Made by a program: the position numbers and the translations under genes. Shown here one piece after another: positions 1-6,253 of a stretch of 7,107 bases of DNA. The DNA comes from Candidatus Bathyarchaeota archaeon (GTDB taxonomy: Archaea > Thermoproteota > Bathyarchaeia > TCS64), in NCBI GenBank assembly GCA_014729945.1, contig WJJC01000073.1:1-7107 (forward strand). The letters run 5' to 3'. A model generated the notes under the pieces. That model did no database searches. It had not been told where the DNA came from and saw nothing but the letters and a program-made list of their open reading frames with translations. Within the stretch, counting starts at the first letter, position 1, and the number at the start of each line of letters is the position of its first letter.

Positions 1-478
1 TGCCTGAAAACTATGATCTATATGTTTTCCGGGTTCACAGCACCTGTATCAATAATCGTACATGGATATTCTCCGGGGAAAAATATCAAACTAATAGATA
101 CCCAATTCTCCAACTATCAGATCTAATACATAAAGCCAGACACAGCTATGACTCGGATTACTTCTTTGCAGTTAGCCCCGAATTTCTTCAATATTACAAT
201 CAAGACAGTTTCAAAAATGGGTAGTATTAATGATGGGCTGTGCGGGCTTATGTTCCTTTGATCTTGCGGAAGCCTTCTGTGTCGAAGGAGCCTCAATATA
301 TGTAAGCTGGGATGATAATGTCTCTCTTGAGCACACCGATAAAACCTTTCTATCTCTACTAGATTCCTATTGCCTCAATAAGACAACAATAATCGAAGCT
401 ATCACATATGCCTTTGAACAGAATGGCGTAGACCCCATCTATGGTTCGAACCTAGATTATTATACAAGAAACCATTAA
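1..478 (+). pseudogene. C-terminal part of a caspase-like (clan CD-like) protein, frame broken near 213-224
   Basis: The frame starting at base 3 is open from the window edge to a TAG at 222-224. The frame used from base 176 onward runs to TAA at 476-478. Read together across the break they give one coherent protein. The first part has a hydrophobic strand ending in His (YDLYVFRVHS, His codon at 36-38) and later YFFAVSPEFL. The second has WVVLMMGCAGL (Cys codon 239-241), LAEAF, GASIYVSWDD, HTD and YGSNLDYY near the C-terminus. The switch needs a -1 shift. If the A run at 213-217 had one more A, the text would read FKKWVVLMMGC. I recall uncharacterised archaeal proteins with the same pattern (RVHS, MMGC-GL, AEAF, GA-Y-GW, HTD). 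A strand-His plus strand-Cys layout resembles clan CD cysteine peptidases, but activity is inferred. The N-terminus lies outside the window. It could be a true pseudogene, an assembly or sequencing indel, or less likely recoding. An ATG at 230 opens an 82-residue fragment that I do not consider an independent gene. Confidence 0.6.
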
Positions 479-512
479 AAGAAAACATAATAGAACACAC
501 AAAAGGAGAAGT

Positions 513-521
513 CTTTTTATT
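513..521 (+). promoter_or_regulatory. T-rich tract: possible terminator of the upstream gene or weak TATA element for rpoN
   Basis: The only non-coding stretch before rpoN is 479-598. It contains CTTTTTATT, about 35 bases after the upstream stop and 78-86 bases before the rpoN ATG. Archaeal transcription can end at T-rich tracts, and a short AAAAG/CTTTT inverted match (501-505 with 513-517) precedes the run. The same bases loosely resemble a TATA box with a purine-rich BRE-like stretch before it. If used that way it would give a leader of roughly 50 bases. The sequence does not separate the two readings. I see no RNA gene or convincing small protein gene in the rest of 479-598. Confidence 0.25.
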
Positions 522-598
522 CAAGCATCGATTGTTGAGGTGGTAGAAAGCATAGGTAGCGAATGCTACAAGTGCAAATAAATTAGGCGAAAAAGAAA

Positions 599-826
599 AT
601 GATAATCCCTGTTCGGTGCTTCTCATGCGGAAAGGTAATTGGAGATAAATGGGAAGAATTCAAAAGGCGTGTAGAGATTGGCGAAAAACCATCTGAAGTA
701 CTAGATGATCTTGGAATCACTAGATACTGTTGCCGTAGAATGCTTCTATCCCATAGAGAGATAATAGATGATGTATTAAAATTCCACGAAGACAGAGAAG
801 TCCCCGATCTCAGAGGAGGTAACTAG
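599..826 (+). CDS. rpoN: DNA-directed RNA polymerase subunit N (Rpb10 homologue)
   Basis: A 75-residue small zinc-binding subunit of archaeal RNA polymerase. By family knowledge it sits with RpoD, RpoL and RpoP in the assembly platform, and it is homologous to eukaryotic Rpb10. It is not the bacterial sigma-54 that shares the symbol. It starts with the hallmark [18 protein letters not shown]. Zinc ligands are Cys7 and Cys10 (CxxC) and Cys44-Cys45 in the signature RYCCRRML (residues 42-50). The length is at the upper end of the usual 55-75 residues, with an acidic, glycine-ended tail (EVPDLRGGN). The ATG at 599 is fixed by the conserved MIIP start, although the upstream Shine-Dalgarno is weak (AGGCGA about 8 bases before). 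The gene ends 5 bases before rps2, and its last codons carry the rps2 ribosome binding site, so the two are probably co-transcribed and coupled. It is likely the first gene of the operon. Confidence 0.96.
   Translation: MIIPVRCFSCGKVIGDKWEEFKRRVEIGEKPSEVLDDLGITRYCCRRMLLSHREIIDDVLKFHEDREVPDLRGGN
813..820 (+). promoter_or_regulatory. Strong Shine-Dalgarno for rps2
   Basis: GAGGAGGT lies inside the last codons of rpoN, with 11 bases between it and the ATG at 832. It is the best match to the anti-Shine-Dalgarno sequence in the window and supports the chosen rps2 start. Confidence 0.75.
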
Positions 827-831
827 CAGCA

Positions 832-1443
832 ATGGAAGTTGAAGTAAACGACGATCTACTCCTACCACAGGAAATCCTACTAAGTGCAGGCGTCCACATA
901 GGAACAAGAATCAAGACAAAAGACATGGAGCCATTCATATACAAAGTACGACCCGATGGGCTCTTCGTATTAGACATGGAGCAGATGAATGAACGGATTA
1001 AAACCGTATCAAAGTTCCTATCACGAATGGATCTAAGCAAGATCTGTGTCGCAAGCAGTAAGAGATATGGGGTAAATCCTGTAGACCAGTTTTGCAACGT
1101 ACTTGGATGCAGATCCTACACAGGAAGATTCACGAGTGGCTCATTCACTAACCCTGAATACGATGACTTTTTTGAACCACAAGCAGTTATAGTAACCGAT
1201 AGTCTAGCAGATCAACAGATAGTAGAGGAAGCAAGCCAAGCAGGCGTACCCGTGGTAGCTTTATGCAGTACAGATAACAGCCTGAAAAATATTGACCTCG
1301 TCATCCCCGTAAATAACAAGGGACGACGAAGCTTAGCTATTGTCTTCTGGTTACTGGCAAGAGAGATATTAAGAGAAAAAGGCCAACTACCCACGAGCGG
1401 AGACTTCGGAAGAACTATAGAGGACTTTGAGACAACCTTATAG
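832..1443 (+). CDS. rps2: Small ribosomal subunit protein uS2, archaeal type
   Basis: A 203-residue protein of the 30S subunit, the archaeal counterpart of eukaryotic RPSA/SA. Diagnostic stretches are LLSAGVHIGTRIKTKDMEPF (residues 17-36), YKVRPDGLFVLD (37-48), RYGVNPVDQF (78-87), GRFTSGSFTNP (98-108, usually GRFxPGTLTNP in relatives), PQAVIVTD (116-123), GVPVVALCSTD (138-148) and PVNNKGRRSLAIVFWLLARE (159-178). Length fits the archaeal family, which lacks the extra coiled-coil insertion of bacterial S2. The start is supported by the strong Shine-Dalgarno 11 bases upstream. It follows rpoN by 5 bases and precedes the MEMO gene by 10. In many archaea rpoK and enolase genes lie between rpoN and rps2; here they are absent. 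Confidence 0.96.
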   Translation: MEVEVNDDLLLPQEILLSAGVHIGTRIKTKDMEPFIYKVRPDGLFVLDMEQMNERIKTVSKFLSRMDLSKICVASSKRYGVNPVDQFCNVLGCRSYTGRFTSGSFTNPEYDDFFEPQAVIVTDSLADQQIVEEASQAGVPVVALCSTDNSLKNIDLVIPVNNKGRRSLAIVFWLLAREILREKGQLPTSGDFGRTIEDFETTL

Positions 1444-1447
1444 GTGA
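1443..1447 (+). promoter_or_regulatory. Shine-Dalgarno for the MEMO gene
   Basis: GGTGA begins on the last base of the rps2 stop codon and ends 6 bases before the ATG at 1454. It supports that start and suggests ribosomes terminating on rps2 can re-initiate on the next gene. Confidence 0.6.
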
Positions 1448-1453
1448 GAAAAG

Positions 1454-2302
1454 ATGGCCATCAGGCGACCAGCAGTTGCAGGCGCCTTCTACGCCTCCTC
1501 ACCGGAAAAACTCAGAGAACAAATTACCAATTCTTTCAAACATAAACTAGGCCCCGGACGATTACCCAGCGAGAAAAAAGAAGACTTAAACATATTATCA
1601 GTTGTGTGCCCTCACGCAGGTTATGTCTATTCAGGGCCCGCCGCAGCGCATTGTTATCTTTCACTAGGTGAACAGCATGCTCCTGAAACCGTAGTTATAA
1701 TAGGTCCAAATCATACCGGTTTTGGTACCGCTGTCTCTGTAATGACTGACGGTGCATGGAGCACACCTTTAGGTGAAGTAAAGATCGATTCAGAGTTAGC
1801 GGAGAAAATAATTGAGTACTCTGACACCGCTAGGAAAGACGATTCTGCATTTGTTAGAGAGCACAGTGTAGAGGTACAGTTGCCTTTCCTGCAATTCATA
1901 TATCCGGATTTCAAGTTTGTACCCATATGTATGGGAAGACAAGATCTAGAAACCAGTAAAGAGCTAGGTAAATCCATATACGAGGCATCAGAAAAAAGAG
2001 ATGTTATAGTTGTAGCATCAACAGATCTAACTCATCAAGAAACAAAAGAGGTCGCAAAAAAACAGGATAGACACGTATTAGATGCGATACTCGATATGGA
2101 TGAAGAGCAGCTTCATAGATCTGTAAAACAATATCATATAACCACATGTGGATACGGACCCGTATCAGCTACACTTGTTTATTCAAAGCTAAAAAAAGCA
2201 ACTAATGCAGAGATACTAACCTATTATACCAGTGGAGATATTATCGGAGATAATAGAGCCGTAGTAGGATACGCCTCAGCTAAAATAACTAAGGAACGAT
2301 AA
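1454..2302 (+). CDS. MEMO1-family protein (AmmeMemoRadiSam system protein B-like)
   Basis: A 282-residue protein covering the full MEMO domain, which is structurally related to LigB-type non-haem-iron dioxygenases. It begins with the family hallmark RRPAVAGAFYASSPEKLREQ (residues 4-23). The human MEMO1 metal-site residues (His49, His81, Cys244) have clear counterparts: His54 in CPHAGYVYSGPAA, His87 in GPNHTGFG and Cys232 in TCGYGPVSA. Other conserved stretches are EHSVEVQLPFLQ (136-147) and STDLTH (189-194). The human protein has been linked to copper/iron binding and redox control, but the archaeal function is not known. AMMECR1 and radical-SAM partners of the bacterial or archaeal AmmeMemoRadiSam set are not seen in this window. 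The gene sits between rps2 and mevalonate kinase, 10 and 3 bases from them, so it is almost certainly co-expressed with lipid-precursor enzymes. Family assignment is secure; role is open. Confidence 0.94.
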   Translation: MAIRRPAVAGAFYASSPEKLREQITNSFKHKLGPGRLPSEKKEDLNILSVVCPHAGYVYSGPAAAHCYLSLGEQHAPETVVIIGPNHTGFGTAVSVMTDGAWSTPLGEVKIDSELAEKIIEYSDTARKDDSAFVREHSVEVQLPFLQFIYPDFKFVPICMGRQDLETSKELGKSIYEASEKRDVIVVASTDLTHQETKEVAKKQDRHVLDAILDMDEEQLHRSVKQYHITTCGYGPVSATLVYSKLKKATNAEILTYYTSGDIIGDNRAVVGYASAKITKER

Positions 2303-2305
2303 TAA

Positions 2306-3307
2306 ATGCACGTCGAAGCAACAGCCCCCGGTAAGATGATACTATTTGGAGAACACAGTGTTGTCTATGGCAAAAAAGCTGTTGTCCTAGCTATTGATAG
2401 ACGAGCCAAGATATACGCTGAAAAGAGAAGCGATGAAAGAATCTTCGTAGACGCGGATAACCTTGGATTCAGTGGATACTTTGAAGATGATACATATTAC
2501 CCAGTCAGGGGAAAAGCCTGGCGGGGGAGAAACCTAGCAGCTTTAAACGTGGCAGCTAAGAAAACCATGGAATATATAGGAACTAATGGAGGGGTAAGTC
2601 TCAAGGTTCGTAGCATGATCCCAATAGCTGTAGGTCTAGGCAGCAGTGCAGCTATATGTGTGGCAACAGTGGCGGCTGTTGAACGCCTTCATGATGCTGG
2701 ATTAAAGAAGGAGGAGATATCTCAATTGGCTTTTGAGGGAGAAACTGTTATCCACGGTAAACCTAGTGGTGTGGACAATAATGTATCCACCTTCGGTGGT
2801 GTAATGAGTTACACCAAGGAAACGGGAATAAAACGACACAATTTGGATCATGATATTCCATTCATAATTGGAAATTCAAGGAAAAGACGATCCACAAAGA
2901 AAATGGTGGAAAAAGTGGCTTTCCTCAGGGAAAGAAACCCCTTAGAGGTAAATAGTATTCTTGACTCAATGGGTTTGATAGCAGATAATGGTTTAAATGC
3001 CTTAAAGAAAGCCGATATTCATCGTCTTGGAGACTTGATGGATTTAAACCATGGTTTCCTCTCAGCGCTGGGGGTATCCACCATGAAACTAGAAATCCTT
3101 TGTCACACATCAAGAAATAATGGTGCTCTAGGTTCTAAACTAACAGGTGCTGGAGGCGGTGGATGCATTATAGCCTTAGCTGAAGAACAGGATATCCCCG
3201 TTGTAGAAAAGGCTATTCGTAGGAGGAAGAGCGATTCATATCGTGTTTCTCTTACAGATCAGGGTGTAGAGAGTAAATGGGTTGACCAAGATTATGCAAA
3301 TTCTTAA
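2306..3307 (+). CDS. mvk: Mevalonate kinase (GHMP kinase family)
   Basis: A 333-residue cytosolic enzyme that phosphorylates mevalonate with ATP to 5-phosphomevalonate, the first kinase step of the isoprenoid pathway. The three GHMP motifs are present. Motif 1 is APGKMILFGEHSVVYG (residues 7-22). Motif 2, the ATP phosphate loop, is PIAVGLGSSAA (106-116). Motif 3 is KLTGAGGGGC (278-287). Asp157 in HGKPSGVDN (150-158) matches the catalytic aspartate of the family, and Glu144 is conserved nearby. HGKPSGVDN and FGEHSVVYG favour mevalonate kinase over phosphomevalonate or homoserine kinases, and length fits archaeal MVKs. The start is 3 bases after the MEMO stop, with AAGGA 10 bases upstream inside MEMO. 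The 3' end overlaps the IPK gene by 14 bases in another frame, so translation of the two is probably coupled. Confidence 0.95.
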   Translation: MHVEATAPGKMILFGEHSVVYGKKAVVLAIDRRAKIYAEKRSDERIFVDADNLGFSGYFEDDTYYPVRGKAWRGRNLAALNVAAKKTMEYIGTNGGVSLKVRSMIPIAVGLGSSAAICVATVAAVERLHDAGLKKEEISQLAFEGETVIHGKPSGVDNNVSTFGGVMSYTKETGIKRHNLDHDIPFIIGNSRKRRSTKKMVEKVAFLRERNPLEVNSILDSMGLIADNGLNALKKADIHRLGDLMDLNHGFLSALGVSTMKLEILCHTSRNNGALGSKLTGAGGGGCIIALAEEQDIPVVEKAIRRRKSDSYRVSLTDQGVESKWVDQDYANS

Positions 3308-4067
3308 ACTCGGTGGAAGTGTAATAACAAATAAGGAAAGATTTTTTTCAGTAAATAAAGAAAACATTAAACGATTAGCTGGGGAAATTGCTGAATCAGA
3401 CTCTGGGCCTTTAGTGATTGTTCACGGTGGAGGAAGTTACGGTCATCCTGTTGCTAAGAAATACATGATATCAGAAGGCTTGAAGAACACCAATCAATTA
3501 ATTGGATTCAGTAAAACCCATCAGGCTATGACTCAGCTGAACCAGATAGTTGTTGATATCTTGCTGGAGAAGAATATTCCAGCCTTCGGATTGAGCGCTT
3601 CATCAATGCTGGTAACAGAAAAGAAACGATTAATCGAATTCGATCATTCAATAATTCGTCAATTATTAGACATAGGTCTTATCCCAGTTTTGTACGGTGA
3701 TGCTGTTCTAGACTCTGAACAAGGGGTTGCTATACTCTCTGGAGATCAACTTGTGGTAAAACTAGCAGTCAACCTTGGCGCTAAACGGGTAATCTTCGGC
3801 TCTGATGTTGATGGAGTGTTTAATTCAAACCCAAAGGTCCACCGCGAAGCAGAATTAATCCCAAAGATATCCTTGAGCACTTGTAACGCGGAAGTAACTG
3901 AAACCGTTTACACAGATGTAACAGGGGGAATGAAGGGGAAACTTGCAGAGGCTAAAAACGCTGTAAAGGAAGGCTGTGAAGTATTATTCTTGAACGCAAC
4001 AATAGAAAACCGTGTTAAAAAAGCCCTAAAAGGGGAAAAAGTAATGGGTACCATACTTACATTATAA
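3294..4067 (+). CDS. ipk: Isopentenyl phosphate kinase
   Basis: A 257-residue amino acid kinase-fold enzyme that phosphorylates isopentenyl phosphate to isopentenyl diphosphate, the last step before IPP in the archaeal variants of the mevalonate pathway. Key features are ILKLGGSVIT (residues 3-12), HGGGSYGHPVAKKY (44-57), GDAVLD (125-130), SGDQLV (139-144), SDVDGVF (160-166) and DVTGGMKGKL (198-207). His51 in SYGHP aligns with the catalytic His60 of the Methanocaldococcus jannaschii enzyme and separates IPK from UMP, acetylglutamate and fosfomycin kinases. I place the start at ATG 3294, which gives the usual MxILKLGGS N-terminus. A TTG at 3282 would add four residues and cannot be excluded. 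The gene overlaps the mvk end by 14 bases and stops 4 bases before idi2. Its presence implies that isopentenyl phosphate is made in this cell. Confidence 0.94.
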   Translation: MQILKLGGSVITNKERFFSVNKENIKRLAGEIAESDSGPLVIVHGGGSYGHPVAKKYMISEGLKNTNQLIGFSKTHQAMTQLNQIVVDILLEKNIPAFGLSASSMLVTEKKRLIEFDHSIIRQLLDIGLIPVLYGDAVLDSEQGVAILSGDQLVVKLAVNLGAKRVIFGSDVDGVFNSNPKVHREAELIPKISLSTCNAEVTETVYTDVTGGMKGKLAEAKNAVKEGCEVLFLNATIENRVKKALKGEKVMGTILTL

Positions 4068-4071
4068 TCCT

Positions 4072-5160
4072 ATGAGTGGGATAGAGAAAAGGAAACAAAA
4101 CCACATACGTGTCAGCCTTAAAGAAAACGTTGAAACCGATGTATCAACGGGGTTTCCAGACATCCGATTAATACACAGAGCATTACCCGAGATAGACCTC
4201 GATGAGGTATCAACAGAAACAATTTTCTTTGGAAAAAAATTAGCCGCCCCACTCATAATTAGTGCAATAACTGGAGGAACCCGGGAAGCAGCTAAACTGA
4301 ATGAGGTTTTAGCAGAGGTTGCTGAGGAGAAAAATATTGGAATAAGTGTTGGAAGCCAAAGGATAGCTGTTTCTCAACCTGAAACCATCCCAACGTTTAG
4401 TATAGTGAGGAAAAAAGCGCCATCGACTTTTGTAATGGGTAATTTAGGGTGTCCACAACTGAGTCTCGGCTGGGGGGTAGAAGAGGCTAAGAAATGTGTC
4501 GAAATGATCGAAGCTGATGCGCTAGCGCTTCATATGAACCCATTACAGGAAGCGGTGCAATTAGATGGGGATACCAATTATAGTGGTATATTTGAAAAGA
4601 TCCGTTCACTACAGAAGATCAAGAAGCCATTAGTCATGAAGGAAACAGGTGCAGGGATCGCGTGGGAGGATGCGGTGAAAATGGAAAAAGCGGGAGTATC
4701 TGGGTTAGAGGTAAGTGGCGTAGGAGGCACTTCTTGGAGCGCTGTGGAATATCATATCGCTAAGGAATTGGGTAAAAAGGAAATGGAGTACCTCGGAAAG
4801 GCATTATGGAACTGGGGTATACCCACAGCTATTAGCGTAGTTGAAACAACTCAAAAAACCAATTTATCCGTAATATCGAGTGGAGGAATTAGAACCGGAG
4901 TTGATGTTGTTAAATCCATAGCCCTAGGTGCAGAGCTAGGTGGTTTAGCGAAGCCTTTCTTAGAAAAGGCAGTGGAGGGAAGCGAGCAACTATCTGATTA
5001 TATTGATAATCTTATACGAGAGATTAAAGTAGCGATGTTTCTCGTTGGCGCTAAAAATCTGGATAATCTATCTAAGATTCCAGTAATAATCATGGGGAGA
5101 ACCGCTGAATGGCTAACGCTCAGAGGGTTTGATCCCAGAGCTTATGTGGATAGAACATAG
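4072..5160 (+). CDS. fni: Type 2 isopentenyl-diphosphate delta-isomerase (FMN-dependent)
   Basis: A 362-residue TIM-barrel flavoenzyme that interconverts isopentenyl diphosphate and dimethylallyl diphosphate. The family uses reduced FMN, a reductant such as NAD(P)H, and Mg2+. Visible motifs are RKQNHI (residues 7-12, substrate diphosphate region), ISAITGGT (63-70), GSQRIA (94-99), HMNPLQEAVQLDGD (154-167, with the likely Mg2+ ligand Glu160 and catalytic-region Gln159), KETGAG (190-195), SGVGGTSW (215-222), SSGGIRTG (269-276) and GAELGGLAKPFL (286-297, FMN phosphate region). It is unrelated to the Nudix-type Idi1. Length is typical. The start lies 4 bases after the IPK stop with no nearby Shine-Dalgarno, so translation probably depends on coupling to IPK. 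A 37-base gap follows before the prenyl synthase. In several other archaea an RNase J gene lies at this junction; it is missing here. Confidence 0.95.
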   Translation: MSGIEKRKQNHIRVSLKENVETDVSTGFPDIRLIHRALPEIDLDEVSTETIFFGKKLAAPLIISAITGGTREAAKLNEVLAEVAEEKNIGISVGSQRIAVSQPETIPTFSIVRKKAPSTFVMGNLGCPQLSLGWGVEEAKKCVEMIEADALALHMNPLQEAVQLDGDTNYSGIFEKIRSLQKIKKPLVMKETGAGIAWEDAVKMEKAGVSGLEVSGVGGTSWSAVEYHIAKELGKKEMEYLGKALWNWGIPTAISVVETTQKTNLSVISSGGIRTGVDVVKSIALGAELGGLAKPFLEKAVEGSEQLSDYIDNLIREIKVAMFLVGAKNLDNLSKIPVIIMGRTAEWLTLRGFDPRAYVDRT

Positions 5161-5170
5161 AATAATTTAA
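5161..5170 (+). promoter_or_regulatory. Possible TATA-like element before the prenyl synthase gene
   Basis: AATAATTTAA follows directly after the fni stop codon and is centred about 32 bases before the ATG at 5198. With the usual archaeal TATA-to-start distance of about 26 bases this would give a leader of only a few bases. That matches the lack of any Shine-Dalgarno in the T/C-rich stretch just before the ATG. The AT content of such gaps makes chance matches common, so this is tentative. Confidence 0.3.
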
Positions 5171-5197
5171 GTTAAGTACCTTATTTTATCCCACAAT

Positions 5198-6202
5198 ATG
5201 TCTACTGCAGAGAGAATTAAGCAGAATCTAATAGAAACAGCTGAGCCCGTGAATGATTTCATATTTAATCTATTACAAGATAGGAAACCCGTCGAACTGT
5301 ACAGAGCAGGTAGACACCTCCTATCAGCGGGTGGAAAACGCCTGAGGCCCTTTCTAACAATTAAATCTTGTGAAGCTGCGGGGGGGAGTGTAAAGGATGC
5401 TATACCATTCGCTGCCGCGATCGAGATACTTCATAATTTTACTCTAATTCATGACGATGTGATGGATCATGATGAGATTCGTAGAGGCGAGCCCACGGTT
5501 CATGTAAAATATGGTGAACCAATGGCGATTTTAGCAGGTGATTTACTCTTCTCCAAGGTATATCAATCTGTGATTGACTATGCTCCGGCACAGATGAAAG
5601 CCAGTGATGTTCTCTCTGCTCTACGAAAAATGACCGATGGTATAATAGCTCTATGCGAGGGACAAGCTTTAGACATTAGTTTTCCCGATGCAACAAATGT
5701 CTCAGAAGATGATTATCTATTTATGATAGGTGCAAAAACTAGTGCCCTTTTCAAGGTATCAGCAGAAGTTGGCGCTATTGCAGCAGGGGCGTCTAATAAT
5801 ACGGTTGAAGCGTTAGCAAATTTTGCGTGGGATGCGGGTATAGCTTTCCAGATAGTTGATGATATTTTGGGAATAACTGCTAAAGAATCAACCTTAGGGA
5901 AACCTATTGGTAGTGATATTCGAGAAGGAAAAAAGACGATTATAATGATACATGGACTGAGATATGCTGATAAAAAACAGAAATTAACGCTCCTCAACGC
6001 CATAAAGGGGTGCGCTGTGGAGCAAGGAGTAGTTGATGACGCTATTCAAGTACTTCATGATCTCGGATCAATTGCTTATGCGAAAAAAAAGGCAGATAAA
6101 TACGCAAAGCGATCTCTTGAAAGCATTAATTCACTAGAAGAGACTGATGCTAAAAAACAGTTAATGGAACTAGTAAATTATTTCGTACAACGTGAATACT
6201 AG
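5198..6202 (+). CDS. idsA: Short-chain trans-polyprenyl diphosphate synthase (probably geranylgeranyl diphosphate synthase)
   Basis: A 334-residue all-alpha prenyltransferase that adds IPP units to an allylic diphosphate. In archaea it supplies the C20 chains of ether lipids. Motifs are GGKRLRP (residues 45-51), first Asp-rich motif DDVMD (86-90) followed by RRGEPT (95-100), GDLLF (114-118), GQALDI (155-160), AKTSALF (179-185), second Asp-rich region FQIVDDILG (217-225) and GKPIGSDIREGKKT (234-247). Phe81 lies five residues before the first Asp-rich motif. In archaeal type I GGPP synthases an aromatic residue there limits the product to about C20, so GGPP is favoured, but FPP or a bifunctional enzyme is possible. 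The second motif is DDILG rather than DDxxD, which I recall as common in archaeal members. The gene lies 37 bases after fni and 51 before gltX, with no Shine-Dalgarno, so it may be translated from a leaderless or very short leader mRNA. Confidence 0.93.
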   Translation: MSTAERIKQNLIETAEPVNDFIFNLLQDRKPVELYRAGRHLLSAGGKRLRPFLTIKSCEAAGGSVKDAIPFAAAIEILHNFTLIHDDVMDHDEIRRGEPTVHVKYGEPMAILAGDLLFSKVYQSVIDYAPAQMKASDVLSALRKMTDGIIALCEGQALDISFPDATNVSEDDYLFMIGAKTSALFKVSAEVGAIAAGASNNTVEALANFAWDAGIAFQIVDDILGITAKESTLGKPIGSDIREGKKTIIMIHGLRYADKKQKLTLLNAIKGCAVEQGVVDDAIQVLHDLGSIAYAKKKADKYAKRSLESINSLEETDAKKQLMELVNYFVQREY

Positions 6203-6209
6203 AGAAAGG

Positions 6210-6217
6210 AATAATAG
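6210..6217 (+). promoter_or_regulatory. Possible TATA/BRE-like element before gltX
   Basis: The gap 6203-6253 has GAAAGGA (6204-6210), resembling a purine-rich BRE, followed by AATAATAG. It is centred about 40 bases before the ATG at 6254, which would give a leader of roughly 15 bases. No Shine-Dalgarno precedes this ATG. The match to TATA consensus is poor, so this is only a candidate. The gap holds nothing else I recognise. Confidence 0.2.
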
Positions 6218-6253
6218 CTATCTCTATTCTATTCATCGAGAATAACCTTGTCC

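Noticed and set aside
212..218. Programmed -1 ribosomal frameshift site CAAAAAT
   Set aside because: It does not fit the X XXY YYZ slippery pattern, and I noticed no strong downstream hairpin. A single-base indel is the simpler explanation, though slippage on the A run is not excluded.
501..517. AAAAG...CTTTT inverted match as a hairpin
   Set aside because: Only five mostly A-T pairs around a seven-base loop; too weak to call a structured element by itself.
480..581. Short plus-strand open stretch in 480-581 ending in ECYKCK
   Set aside because: No in-frame ATG with a ribosome site, no match to any family I know, and too short to separate from chance.
402..626. Minus-strand open frame of 74 codons over the end of the caspase-like gene and the intergenic region
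   Set aside because: No recognisable motif. It overlaps conserved coding sequence and the start of rpoN on the other strand.
5858..5872. Second Asp-rich motif of the prenyl synthase is DDILG, lacking the last Asp
   Set aside because: I recall this form from many archaeal GGPP synthases, together with the intact GKPIGSDIREGKKT block, so it is not evidence of a defective enzyme.
5713..6003. Minus-strand open frames inside the coding genes (the longest here within idsA; others in rps2, MEMO and gltX)
   Set aside because: They lie antisense to well-conserved genes, lack plausible protein motifs and have no independent ribosome binding context.
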